The notes beneath the pieces were generated by a model that saw only the letters and a list, made by a program, of their open reading frames with translations, ran no database searches and was not told the DNA's origin. The position numbers and the translations under genes were made by a program. A stretch of DNA of 64,000 bases, taken from Pseudogymnoascus destructans (taxonomy: Eukaryota > Ascomycota > Leotiomycetes > Thelebolales > Thelebolaceae). The number at the start of each line of letters is the position of its first letter. Positions within the stretch are counted from its first letter, which is position 1. The DNA lies in the NCBI RefSeq assembly GCF_001641265.1, contig NW_020167525.1, positions 186,001 through 250,000 of the forward strand, given 5' to 3'. This document shows positions 31,475-41,952 of the stretch, piece after piece.

Positions 31475-33324
31475 GACTCGTCCGAGGAAGGATAGTATTC
31501 ATCCGCTTCCAATGGTGGTCCTTGGGGAGATCGTTTCCATCGCTCTTCTGCTTCGTCTAGCAGATGTGGGTATTTCTCGTATACCTGTTCGCTTTTGATA
31601 GGCAAGTCCCCTTCAGACTGGCTTCGCCTGAGGGCGTGAACTTGCTCTGCGTCTCTGAAGTGTATCCTGGGCGAGGATCGGGGAAACAACTGATTCTGGT
31701 GTTTCTTTTTCCAGTGGAGCTTGCAATCATCTTCGCTGCAATACTCCCAGTAGACATACGCGTGCCAGGGATGATCAGTCTCTGTTGCGTCTGTCGTTGA
31801 TAGTTCCCGCTGTCCTCTCACCCATGCACTATCTTCCCTCGGAGGCGTGGAGAACGTGTCTAGTTGCTCCATGGCTCTCCTTTCGATGCGTGGAGTGGGT
31901 CTCGCATTTTCCCGTCGGAGCATATCTCTGGCTTTCTCGTCGTACTTCCTCAGGGCTCTCCTGCGGTCCTGGTAGTAAAGTTCGACGCTTTTCATATACT
32001 TCAGTTTAGCCATATGCTCGACATCCTTCTCCAGTTCTTCCGCTTCTTGGGCTTCCAACTTAGCTACGTCTTGGGACGTGCCAAGCAGCCTGCGAGTATT
32101 CGTTAGTTGGTCGTAGTATCTCCAGAGGTCATCCTTGCAGTCGTCCACCTTGCACTTTAACGGAAGTTCCTGTAACAGGTTCCCGTAGAGGTCTTTAAGC
32201 ATGGGGATTCTCCTCTGGCCATTGGGCTTGTCTCGTTCGGCCCTAATCTTCGCGTGGGCGTGTTTTGCCATGCGTCTTACTACGTTCTTGCACCGTGGAC
32301 TCATTGGTTCCGTAGGTGCGAGTTCATCGAAGGTCTCCTGTTCCGAGACGGTGAATGATTCCGCCTCCGACCCTTCATCTGAGCTCTCGTCTTCTGGGGT
32401 GCTTTCGCCGTTTATTCCCCAGTCCTGTTTGCTCACAAACGTTGCGTTCAACTGTCCTGTCCAGGTGGCATTGAGTTGTTTGCCGACTTTGCGTCCGCCG
32501 TTCCCTTTCTTTGGCTGTCTGCAGTCTCGGGCCATGTGGCCTGGCTTGTCGCAGTTAAAACAGAGTCGTTCCTTGAATTGTCTGTCTTTCTTAGGGTCAC
32601 GGGGTCATCCAGGTTTGAACGTGGCATCGAGTTCCATTGGGTCCGACCAACGGTTGTCTCGCGGGTGTTGATCCCGTCGTCTGCCCTCGTTTCCCCGGTA
32701 GGGGTAACTTTTCTTGGGCTTGTCATAGGTCCGACGTTCCTTCTGGAATTCGTATAGTTGATTGTCGATTCGGACCGTATGTTCGATTAGCGCTACCATG
32801 TCCGTTGGTTGTTGTTCCAAACGGGCAAGTTCCATACGTATATGGCTCTTCAGCCCACGTCGGTAGTGGCTGATGAGTGCGCTGGCGTCCCATCCTGTCT
32901 GATTGCCGTATCTCTGGAATTCTGTGGAGTACGTGAGGGCGCTGCCAGTCTGCTTAAGTGCAAACAGATGGTCTTCTGCGGTCTTAATCTCATCGATGTC
33001 TCCGAACATGCGTCGGATTTCCTTACAGAATCCATTCCAGCTGCCAAACATAGTCTGCGTAGTTGTCATGCTTCCATTGGTACTTTCATATTTGAAATAG
33101 TCCTTGAGGAATGGTTCGATCCATCGCAGGGCTTCCCCCCTAAGGTAGGACGCAGTCCACAGGGCATAGCTCTCCTGGGTGGGAAACTTCTCATCATTGA
33201 AGTGCTGGTACAGTTCGACCTGTAGCAAAAACACCTCAAGTTCCTTTCGGTTGCCGGAGTAAGTGTCGGGCAACTTGACGCGTAGAGTTTCCTTGAGTTC
33301 GTTGATGGTGGGTGCATCGGGCAT
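31465..33324 (-). pseudogene. gag: Gypsy-A Gag (one in-frame stop)
   Basis: 620 codons from the ATG at 33324. Residues 1-240 are a Ty3-type capsid region (PDTYSGNRKELEVFLLQ, HYRRGLKSHIR); then an in-frame TGA at 32605-32607, and the same frame continues with a CCHC knuckle (CFNCDKPGHMARDC) and a long charged C-terminal region (about 280-620) of unusual length for a gypsy Gag. The TGA could be a C-to-T change from CGA. Without readthrough this copy makes no nucleocapsid and no frameshifted Pol. Confidence 0.85.
31468..31474 (-). promoter_or_regulatory. Minus-1 ribosomal frameshift heptamer at gag-pol junction
   Basis: On the minus strand the gag frame reads TCA AAA AAC TAG; A-AAA-AAC is the canonical X-XXY-YYZ slippery site in correct phase, and the gag stop follows at once. 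Pol is in the minus-1 frame relative to gag and is open from this point. A stimulatory structure downstream was not modelled. Confidence 0.75.
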
Positions 33325-33337
33325 CTCTTCATTCTCA

Positions 33338-33704
33338 GCCTATAGGAAGTAGAAGGAGGTCCAAGGTCAGAGTACCCCTATAGACAAATTATGTCATAGA
33401 CAAATTATGTCATAGACAAATTATGTCATAGACAAATTATGTCATAACTTAACCAATCTTGTGGGTAACTAAAGAGCGATGACATGTAATGAATCATAGA
33501 GGTTCGTAGTCGTAACACCTAGGAGCATGAACAATAGCTCTAAAAGCTCCTACGAACCTCTATGATTCATTACATGTCATCGCTCTTTAGTTACCCACAA
33601 GATTGGTTAAGTTATGACATAATTTGTCTATGACATAATTTGTCTATGACATAATTTGTCTATAGGGGTACTCTGACCTTGGACCTCCTTCTACTTCCTA
33701 TAGG
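33338..33704. repeat. Large near-perfect palindrome replacing the 5' LTR
   Basis: Left arm 33338-33509 is the reverse complement of right arm 33550-33704, with a ~40-base loop. The right arm belongs to LTR-B; the left arm lies inside the Gypsy-A boundary where its 5' LTR should be. Both arms carry a 17-bp tandem unit (GACAAATTATGTCATA type), four copies left and three right; other LTR-B copies have one. Confidence 0.85.
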
Positions 33705-34154
33705 CTACGAACCTAAGAGATGGTTCTATGGGATTCTCTTACGTCGACTACAGTTACCAAGCCTGGTAAGTCATGGAATGTCTTGGAAAATGAGAGAACT
33801 ACACTCCTTTAGCATAAATAGTATTGCCCTTTCCTTAAGAAAGGGCAAGCAGACAATACAGTAAATCGACTATCACATACTTCCACGTCTTTTCCAAGCT
33901 TCCAAGCATTGATCTTGTTACTCCTTGAAAAGTCAGTGAGGTGTTAACCTCTGACTTACCCCTGAGTTCCCAGACTCAACATTTGTTGCAACTTGTCTGA
34001 ACCACTTCACTACATCACACACCTGATTGCTGCGTTGTGGAATAGTCTAAGCTACGAACCTTTGGCTCTGTTTTCTAAGACAGTGTGTTGTCTTAGTAAA
34101 TTCATCCCTTCCTTGGGTGGCTAGATTCTCACATCTGGTGCACCCACCATTACA

Positions 34155-35694
34155 CATACGACCCCTACTTTCTCGCAAATCAGCTTGTAATTGTATATTA
34201 GCCTCTCTTTGAGCCTCTGAGTCTTGGAGCTTCGACAGTAAGTACTCCTCCTTCTTGCAATCGACGTTTCTTCGTACGACGACGTTGACTAAGTAAGTCA
34301 TTTGCTTTGCAAAGTGCAGCGTTTTCTTCTGGTAATAACGTCAATTCGTGTATTGCACTCGCTGCACCTTTCGCAACCTGATCAATGCTTCGTAAAAGCA
34401 AAGTTGGTGAACTATTCTGATGTTGTATAATCCGTTCTTTAAGGTATGTTGATTGAGATTGTGTCTCAAGTACATTGTGCGGAGTTTTAGGTTCCCAAAT
34501 CACAGGTAGAGTTGGCGTAGGTGTTGGTGTTGGCGTACGAAGTCGAACATCAAGCTTTGAGATTACATAGTTTGGATCGTACGGAACAAGCCCTGTAGCG
34601 CGAAACCCTGCTCGAATGTTTGATTCAATCATTGCTGTATGAAACGCTATGTGAAAGGCAGGGAAGAAATCTTCTTTCAAGATGTGTGTAATATGCGCAC
34701 GCATCAACTTCTCAATCTCAGTTCCATACGAACGCTTTAATGGTCGAAAACAACCAACGTCAAGTGGCTGAAGGTTATGAGACGAATGTGCTGGCATGCA
34801 AAGAATAATAATATTCCAGTCCTTGCAATACATCTCAAATTCGATTGAGTGATGACTTTCGTGCCCGTCAAGAATCAAAAGTCGATATCTACCCTTCGTA
34901 CGACTCTGTGTATGTCGATTAAAATGCTTAATCCAATCAAGCCCTCGCTCATTTGTTGTCCAGCCATTTGACGTAACAGCAACAACCCAATTTGACGGCA
35001 AAGAAGCGTTTTCATACCAAGACGAAAGGTGATTTTTCCCTGCAACAATAATAAATGGCGGTAGCGCATATCCGTACGATCCAATGCCTTGAATTACTGT
35101 AATCCATTCCCTATTACCTTGATGTGTCATACGAGGTCTGCTCTTTCGTTCAGCATTCGTTACAACCATCTCAGATGATATTTGGCCCATTAAAAATCCC
35201 GTCTCGTCAAAGTTGTATATGTCCTCCTCGTGAATCCCATATTTAGTAATCATGTTTCGTACAAGTCGAAACCACGCATTATACGCGTCAGGATCTTCGC
35301 ATTGAACTCGCTGATAGTCGATCTTTCGATTAAAATGCGTACAGAGTTGTGGTTGTCGTCGTACGAAGTTTGAAGTCCAGTTCTTTCCGACGCGTCCGCT
35401 GTCGCGTTCAGCAAGCAATCGATTCGCCATATCTTCAACAGCACTGTGTCGAGGAGGAAATGCTCGCGAATCTAGGTCAAGAATATGTCGTACGACAACT
35501 TCTTCTTCTAATATTGTCAATTTTCGAGACTTAACTGAAGTTGTATATCGTGCAGGTTTTCCAGAGTGTCGATCTCTCAATGTCATACGAGGAAGATTGT
35601 AGATTCGCGCAATGTGAGTTACACTTAGTTTTGGGTTTGATTTAAGCACTTGAAGTGCAAGAATCATACTTCTTTCTTCGTACGAAGTTGTCAT
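34155..35694 (-). pseudogene. Pogo B transposase, main part
   Basis: Start ATG at 35694. HTH/CENPB-type DNA-binding region about 1-130, then a complete DDE_1 core: NFDETGFLMG, LLILDGHESHH and NLQPLDVGCF hold the three acidic residues. The frame ends at 34198 after a one-base frame change near 34225; in the alternative frame the basic coiled region continues (SKLQDSEAQREAN) to the CATAC site and resumes at 26638. Broken by frameshift and by the LTR-B/Gypsy-A insertion. Confidence 0.88.
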
Positions 35695-35793
35695 GTTTAA
35701 AAAAAAAGTTATGTAAGTTTAAAGTCAAAAGTATGATGCCAAGAAAAAATCGGCGGTGAGCTTGTGTAGGCGACTCGCTTGTGAACTACGTTA

Positions 35794-38100
35794 GTCTTTC
35801 CAAAATAGCGACATATAGCCATTGAATCTTGATATAGCTGGTGCATAGAGCGAGAGCTACCGATATGGTTTGACGGAAGCACAAAGCATGTACCAATCTC
35901 GGCCATAGTAATGTCCTGACGGACCAGTGCATCACTAAGCCCAGAGTATAAAGTGGACCGTATAGTATCCTGGTTCTTGCCGACGAAGGCATTACACAGG
36001 TATTGTTGGAATAAACGACCTGCGCGGACTAATAGAGAAAAGCTGCCAGGCCCAACCCGTGACCGTAGTATACGTCTATAGAACATCCGCTGTTCTAGAC
36101 GCTTCTCTCCCTCACCAGGTAACAGTAATCCATAATGCCAGCCATATTCCCCCATCGGAAAGAGCAATATAGGGCATTTGTTGGGCTAATAACGGACATG
36201 CACGAGCTCATCTGCCTGTCGATTCTGCGGACCGCTAAGACAATATATAGGGCATTTGTTGGGCTAATAATGGACATGCGCGAGCTCATCTGCCCGTCAA
36301 TTCCGCGGACCGCTAAGACAATATATAGGGCATTTGTTGGGCTAATAACGGACATGCGCGAGCCCATCTGCCCGTCGATTCCGCGGACCGCTAAGACAAT
36401 ATATAGGGCATTTGTTGGGCTAATAATGGACATGCGCGAGCTCATCTGCCCGTCGATTCCGCAGACCGCTAGACAATATCTCGGTGGCTTTTCTCATTCC
36501 AGTTATCAGGAATCAGCACCCCTACCTCCTCTGCTGTAGGAAGGTTCTCCCGCCATCTATCAGCACCTGACTCAAGAACTAACTGTGCAGCTGGATTCCA
36601 GAGTAAGGTAAACAGACCAGGAAGCTGCTCTTGCTGCCGTAGACACTCGCGGGCTGTAGCATACCGTTGGATTAGTGGGTTATACTCCATTAACTCCACA
36701 TGTAAACGTCATAATATAGTAGAATCAAGATTTGGATTGCGTAGTAGCCGCGTGTTACTTGCTTCATCTGGGTCGTAGAAAAACAGCTGATTAAAGGCAG
36801 CATCCTCAGGGTGGCCCATTATAGAGTTTAGCGGACCTTGGTAATGCATTAACTCTCCATGGACAGTAACCATTCTCACGCCTCGATTACCACCTGTAAT
36901 GCTGTCTAAACGGCTGTCCTCTGAGAAGCTACAGGACGTTAAAGCCAGAGCGTTGTTGTAGGCCTTAATATTCTTGCGAAAGGAGGTAGAATCTGGAGCG
37001 TCCGAAACATATAAATATGTAATATAAGGGGGCGGCTTCTGTAATGGGTAGGAATCTGGAACTGCTCCATCTAAACAGCACTTCTTTCCAAAAAATGAAC
37101 CGTCCCTATCAGCCCGAACCTTCGACCCTATAAAGAACATTGCACCACAGAATCGACACTCGTTATCCATACGACCGGTAAAGTGTGGGGGTGTTAAAGA
37201 GTTGTATTCTGATATAAAGGCAATAGGGGTATTCTGCTGGCGGCCCGTCTGCCCCCTCTGGCGGCCCGCTCTAGGAGCCTGGTTGACTGCAACAACCTCC
37301 TGTAGATTTATAGTAGACCGAACCCGTCGAGCAGGCCTTGGATTTAATAGTATATCAGGCGCAGGGCGTGCAGAAACAGACTGAGTAATTCGAGGAGTGT
37401 TTAAAGCAGATCCGCTAAGCTCCTGTAACGCATTTCGAGACCGGCGAGCAGCCTTAGCTAATTCCTGTTGAATTCTCAGCCCGGAAGCAGGGATCAGGGC
37501 CTTGATACTGAAGTTGTGTCAGCCAGCTTCGTGATCCTCCGGATACTGGATCTTCCAGTTCTAAAGCTTCGATTCTGAAGCTCTAGGAAAACCAGGAGGG
37601 TTTCAGGATCCGAGCCGCGAACAGGCACAGGAATAGAGCCCGTAACAGTATATATATATAGTAGTTAGAATAGCTTCAATTATAAGAATATGCATTACAA
37701 AATTATCACTTTGGGCCCTACTGCTTCATGACTATATTTTCAGTTTATATTCTCTACCTACTGCCATGGATCCTACGGATTTTGTTCCACAATTCCTATA
37801 GAATATTAACAGACTGCTAGATATATAAGGGGTGGTACTAACTGAACAGGTAATGCAAGTAGTGTAACGGCCGCCTCGTGGGCGAGGGCGGAAGTCTGAA
37901 GCGGGCCGCCAGCAACTACACTTAACACACACTTGACGCGGTGAGGAATCAAACGAATCCGGGCTGTTAATAGCAACAGCCACATTAGCAACAGACATGA
38001 TGAAGCTATTCTATAGGCCAGGAAGCAGGCAGATGAAGCGTTATGCCATAAGAAAAAGGAGAGTAAAAGGAGAGTAACGGGCACGGGTCGCTCCTGAAAA
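35794..38100 (-). pseudogene. Helitron protein, N-terminal part
   Basis: Minus-strand pieces: a possible start with a Cys cluster (CVKCSCWRPASDF, CITC) at 37998-37840; after an interruption, a basic region at about 37460-37170; a CRFCGAMFF finger at 37160; the conserved FRKNIKAYNNALALTS; LHVELMEYNPLIQRY; and LFPMGEYGWHYG leading to GRLFQQYLCNAFV. Broken by a TGA near 36710 (possibly from CGA), a one-base deletion near 36470, a tandem expansion (36171-36482) and the pogo B insertion at 35792. A duplicated GGGCCGCCCTTTACAAA lies at the right edge (38103-38140); the true 5' TC terminus was not identified. Confidence 0.75.
36171..36482. repeat. Four 78-bp tandem repeats in Helitron coding sequence
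   Basis: Units start at 36171, 36249, 36327 and 36405 (AGGGCATTTGTTGGGCTAAT...). 78 bp is 26 codons, so the expansion kept the frame; each unit encodes a segment like SPTNALYIVLAVRGIDGQ. The last unit lost one A, which breaks the frame. Confidence 0.92.
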
Positions 38101-38140
38101 CGGGCCGCCCTTTACAAACGGGCCGCCCTTTACAAATCAC

Positions 38141-38678
38141 AAATATAGGAAAAAGTTGGTGGTCCCTTATCGGCGGTCACGTGTCAGCACATTTTACGAT
38201 AACTGCTGTAGTATATTATAGATTCTGTTCGAGTACTAGTGGATCGTAGCCGCCAAAATCCAAGGCAAGCGCGGATACCACGTGCTTTAGCTCCAACGCT
38301 CGATCCCCGCCGCCCATGCCCCTAATATAGCTTAGCGCTCTTACTCGACACACCTAGCTAAGAACAACCTCCTTTCCCTCAATTAACCACCACACCCCTA
38401 CAGTTGTGTTTGCCTCTTGAGATCGTCGTCTTCGTCGTCGCCTTCAATCTCCCTTCTTCCTCTTTGTCGTTAAATTGTTGTTTATGTATTTACAAGGCTT
38501 CTTTTGTTAACTGCCGCTCTTTCTACTGTATATTCTTCTGCATTCTACATGGCGTCTTGAGGTATTACTTTGTTTGTCCTTCTGTGCGACGATCCCTGGA
38601 CCCTGGCTTGACCTTCTTTGACCGCGGTTCCTAGCTGGGCATACACTGTTGGCCACACATACACAACGCAACCCCATT
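38141..38678 (+). promoter_or_regulatory. Promoter and leader of the ArfGAP gene
   Basis: From about 38360 the plus strand is C/T-rich with long pyrimidine runs up to the start at 38679, typical of fungal promoters. No other gene seen. Confidence 0.45.
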
Positions 38679-41081
38679 ATGTCGTCAGGATTGAGTAAAC
38701 GGCAGCAGGCGCGCAATGAGCGTACACTGCAGAACCTCGTCAAGAGCGTTCCGGGCAATTCGACATGCGCCGACTGCGGAGCGAGAAACCCAGGTGAGCC
38801 GCCGCAATCAATCCGCACATGAGATCTCAGGACCCTAACCCGTATACCAGGCTGGGCGAGTTGGAGTGTAAGTTGAGCACCAGTTCCGTCTGCGGCAGTT
38901 TCCATGAATCATCAGTACTAAGTCTATGTAGTTGGGCATTTTTCTGTGTGTGCGATGCGCCGCCGTACACCGCGGGTTGGGCACCCATATTTCGAAGGTC
39001 AAGTCGCTAAGCATGGATTCGTGGTCTAATGAGCAAGTCGAGGTACGTCGAGTCCTTCTTGGTGATGCGTAATCGGCTCTAACACAAGCCAGAATATGAA
39101 GCAGAGGGGAAATACGATGTCGAACCTGATTTATAATCCGAAGAACACGAGGCCACCGCTTCCAGTTGATGCGGACGAGGTCGACTCGGCGGTGGAACGA
39201 TTCATCCGAAACAAATACAAGAATAGCGCACCAGCTACGAACTACGACGATAGTCGCGACTATGAGACATCCACGGCATACCGGGAACCTGAGTCAAACC
39301 GCCGGGAACCCGAGCCGGTCCGCCGCGAGACTACCTCGAACAGCCACCGGAGGACTGGCAGCACAGATTCCGACGACGAGCACCCCCTCCCGGCGCCCCC
39401 TCAGAAGTCGAGATTTGGATTTAGGTCGGCATCATCCATTTTTCCCATGTCATCGAAGGCGAAGAGGGAGGCTGCCGCAAGAGTATATCTAGAGAACCAA
39501 AGCCGGAACGACAATGCTAGGTGGGACGATGATGAGGGTCCTCCGCCACCAAGGAAAGGGAAGCCCGCACGCATATTCGGGAGTTCCAATGCATCCGATC
39601 GATCTGTGGAAGAGTGGGAAAAGAAACTGAGCCAACTTCGTGAGATGGGCTTCAAGAACGACAAGCGGAATTCCACGGTTTTGAAGGGATTCAATGGCAA
39701 TATGGACAAAACGCTCGAAACATTAGTACGGCTTGGAGAACGTGAGGCACCATCAAGATCGAGGACACCTTCGACTGCACCATTGAGCGCGGGACTCCTT
39801 ATAAATCCCTCGAAAGACTCTCCAGCTTCTCCAACTCCATCAAAGAACCCATGGGATATGCCATCCGCGCCACCACAGTCTTCGCAATCCACAGGTGCTC
39901 TTTCTCTCCAGGAACAGCAAAGCAAGAATAATCCGCAGCAAGCTTCCCTCAATCCATTTGGGTTTGCAACTTCCAAGTCGCAGTATAATCTGAACCAGCA
40001 GTACACCAATGTCGAACAGCCATTCCAAAACATGTCAATCTCTCCAAACCAGCCACTGTTTCCGCACCACACAGGTGGGACTGCTCAGAGACAGCCGTTC
40101 ATGGCTGCTGCTGCTCCATCCATGCCGTCTATCCCTCAAGGCCAATACGCCCCTTCGCCCTATGGCGCGCAACTGCAGACCCAATATTCACCTACCACGA
40201 GCCCAGGGCATAATCCTTTCCTACAACAGCAGCCGACTAGGCAGACTCAAAGTTTGAATGTGACGCCGCTTACTGCGACTGCCCCAAACCCATTCCATAC
40301 CCTAACACGCAACCAAACGTTTCCGATGCAGCAGGGTAGCCAGGCGCAGCCCCAAATGTCGATGCAAGACTACTTTAATTCGGGTCAGCAACAGCAGCAA
40401 CCACAGCTTAATCCATACAGCCAACAGCAAACGCCACAGCAGCCGAATCCGTTTAACCAGATGCAGCAGCCTCAGCAGCAGCAACAGCTTCAACGGCTCA
40501 ATCCTTATAACCAGCCTCAGCTAATGCAGCAGCAGCTGAACCCTTACAACAACTTCCAGCAACAGCCGCAGCAGCTGCTTCCTCAACAAACGGGGCGAGC
40601 TGATAAAACGAGCATTATGGCGCTATATGGCAGCAACCCACAATCACCACCACTCCCCTCGCCACAGCCACAACAACAGCCACAGTTTGCGAACCAGCCA
40701 CAACAACTAACCCAAAACCCATACCAACCCCAGCTCGTGAATACCAACCAACAATTCGGCAACCCCACTCAACAACAACCCGGCCTATCTAGCCCCCTCT
40801 CCTCTAGCGTTAGCTTTGGTGGCTCCAAAAACCCCTTCATGCACGGCTCCTCCACCAACCCCTCGCCCTTTGCCCAGCCCAACCAAGCCGCTGGGGGCGC
40901 ACCGCATGGCGGACTCTTAGCCGCCAGCGGCGTCGGTGGGATCGGGAGCGCGAATGGTGGGAACCCGTCGAGACATGTCAGCCAGGAGAGCATGAGCGTT
41001 GATCCAAATGGATGGCACGCGCACAGTGGGCGCCACAGCCCGGATGCGTTTGCCAGTTTGAGTTCGAGGGCTGTGCGGTGA
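38679..41081 (+). CDS. ArfGAP and UBA domain protein (four exons)
   Basis: Exons 38679-38793, 38851-38867 (a 17-bp microexon), 38932-39042 and 39093-41081, all GT-AG, give 743 residues. ArfGAP zinc finger C30-x2-C33-x16-C50-x2-C53 with the catalytic Arg in HRGLG (R58), then GTHISKVKSLSMDSW: it stimulates GTP hydrolysis on Arf GTPases at Golgi/endosomal membranes. A UBA-like helix bundle at about 252-300 (LSQLREMGF) may bind ubiquitin. Residues about 330-620 are Gln/Asn/Pro-rich with many NPF/NPY motifs, which recruit EH-domain endocytic proteins. Resembles the fission yeast Ucp3 / budding yeast Gts1 class. Intact host gene opening the gene island. Confidence 0.93.
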
Positions 41082-41697
41082 GGGGTGAACGATGAATAAG
41101 GGATAAAGAAATGGTATATGGCATGGATTAGTCTGTCCATATAGCTAGAAATTATAACGTGTCATGCAGTTACATGGATAGAAATTCAGGATCAACGTTC
41201 GAAGTTGGGTGCAGAAGATAGTTAAGCCAAGACGAGAGGGCAGGGAGTTGGCAAAGGAGAATTAATGGATGATGAGGGCATATACTGCTCTATAACCTCG
41301 AGAACAATACCAATAGGCTTTATTGAATCCCTGAACTATAAATTCCTCGCGGCACACCTCAACATACAAATCAGCGCACAGTCGCAATTCCCCCTCAAAA
41401 AGTCCAACCACCTCAAGACCCAAACCACCCAAGAAACCTACTCCCTCTCCGTTTCCCCTTCCCTTTGTTCTTCCCTTTATGCCCGTCTCCGCTAGGTGTA
41501 TCCACACTCCCACCTACTTCCCTAAGTTATCGCAGCAAAATATTAATTTCTACGCCTATTATTTGCTCTTTTGTTGCGGAAGGCACCGCAACTCTCTAGT
41601 CTTATCACAAAAATCATGTTATCATTACTTATTTTCGGCCTACTCCACGACTGCGTCCCCGTAACCAATTTATCACCCAGTCACCCGGATATCCGGC
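41082..41697. other. Intergenic; nothing recognised
   Basis: 3' flank of the ArfGAP gene; short frames only. Confidence 0.4.
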
Positions 41698-41952
41698 ATG
41701 GCCTCAGAACTCCTCCATCCAAACCGCTCGGAGTCACAGCCATCAGAGTGCTCTGCTAATGGGCCATATTCAAAACGCTGGTCCTCGGCCAGCCCTGAAA
41801 CGAATGTTTATGGACCGGCCGGGCCATACCAATCCCCTGTGAGCTACACGCAATGCAGTGCGGATGTGAAATCCTCTCAACAAATTCAGCAACTGAGTTG
41901 GCACTGGAAATTTGGTAAGAAAATGAATGGAGGAAGTCGATACAGTAGCTAA
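41698..41952 (+). CDS. Small hypothetical protein
   Basis: 84 residues, polar, no recognised domain. A GGTAAGA donor-like sequence after HWKF (41915) hints that the frame could be a first exon. Low support. Confidence 0.25.
   Translation: MASELLHPNRSESQPSECSANGPYSKRWSSASPETNVYGPAGPYQSPVSYTQCSADVKSSQQIQQLSWHWKFGKKMNGGSRYSS

Larger units (their letters stand above)
26924..33517 (-). mobile_element. Gypsy-A: Ty3/Gypsy chromovirus with antisense accessory ORF
   Basis: Flanked by CCTAG (26919-26923, 33518-33522) inside LTR-B. From right to left on the minus strand: remnant 5' end, gag, minus-1 frameshift, pol with protease-RT-RNase H-integrase-chromodomain, purine tract and 3' LTR. A plus-strand ORF overlaps the end of pol. 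The 5' LTR is absent: only ~9 bases GTCGTAACA remain, and the place is filled by an inverted copy of neighbouring LTR-B sequence. Confidence 0.9.
26639..34154 (+). mobile_element. Solo LTR-B, split by Gypsy-A, with target duplication
   Basis: Left end TGTCATACTGAC (26639), right end CACCCACCATTACA (34154), flanked by CATAC on both sides (26634-26638, 34155-34159). The two halves 26639-26923 and 33523-34154 make a single ~910-bp LTR, interrupted by the Gypsy element. Confidence 0.88.
26417..35791 (-). mobile_element. Pogo-type transposon B, split by nested retroelements
   Basis: Inverted termini ACGTAGTTCACAAG (left) and CTTGTGAACTACGT (right), with ~45 bp of matching ends, and TA duplications (26415-26416, 35792-35793). 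Without the 7516-bp insertion at 26639-34154 it would be about 1.85 kb. It interrupts the Helitron coding sequence between residues equivalent to FGKT and YFITFTANPRW. Confidence 0.88.

Noticed and set aside
36171..36482. CRISPR-like array
   Set aside because: Direct tandem repeats without spacers in a eukaryotic transposon; no cas genes.
36095..36539. Open frames on both strands with a repeated 26-residue motif
   Set aside because: Explained by the 78-bp tandem repeat in the Helitron; not a separate repeat-protein gene.
8825..38100. Starship-type giant transposon
   Set aside because: No tyrosine-recombinase captain (DUF3435-like) is seen, and boundaries are explained by individual elements.
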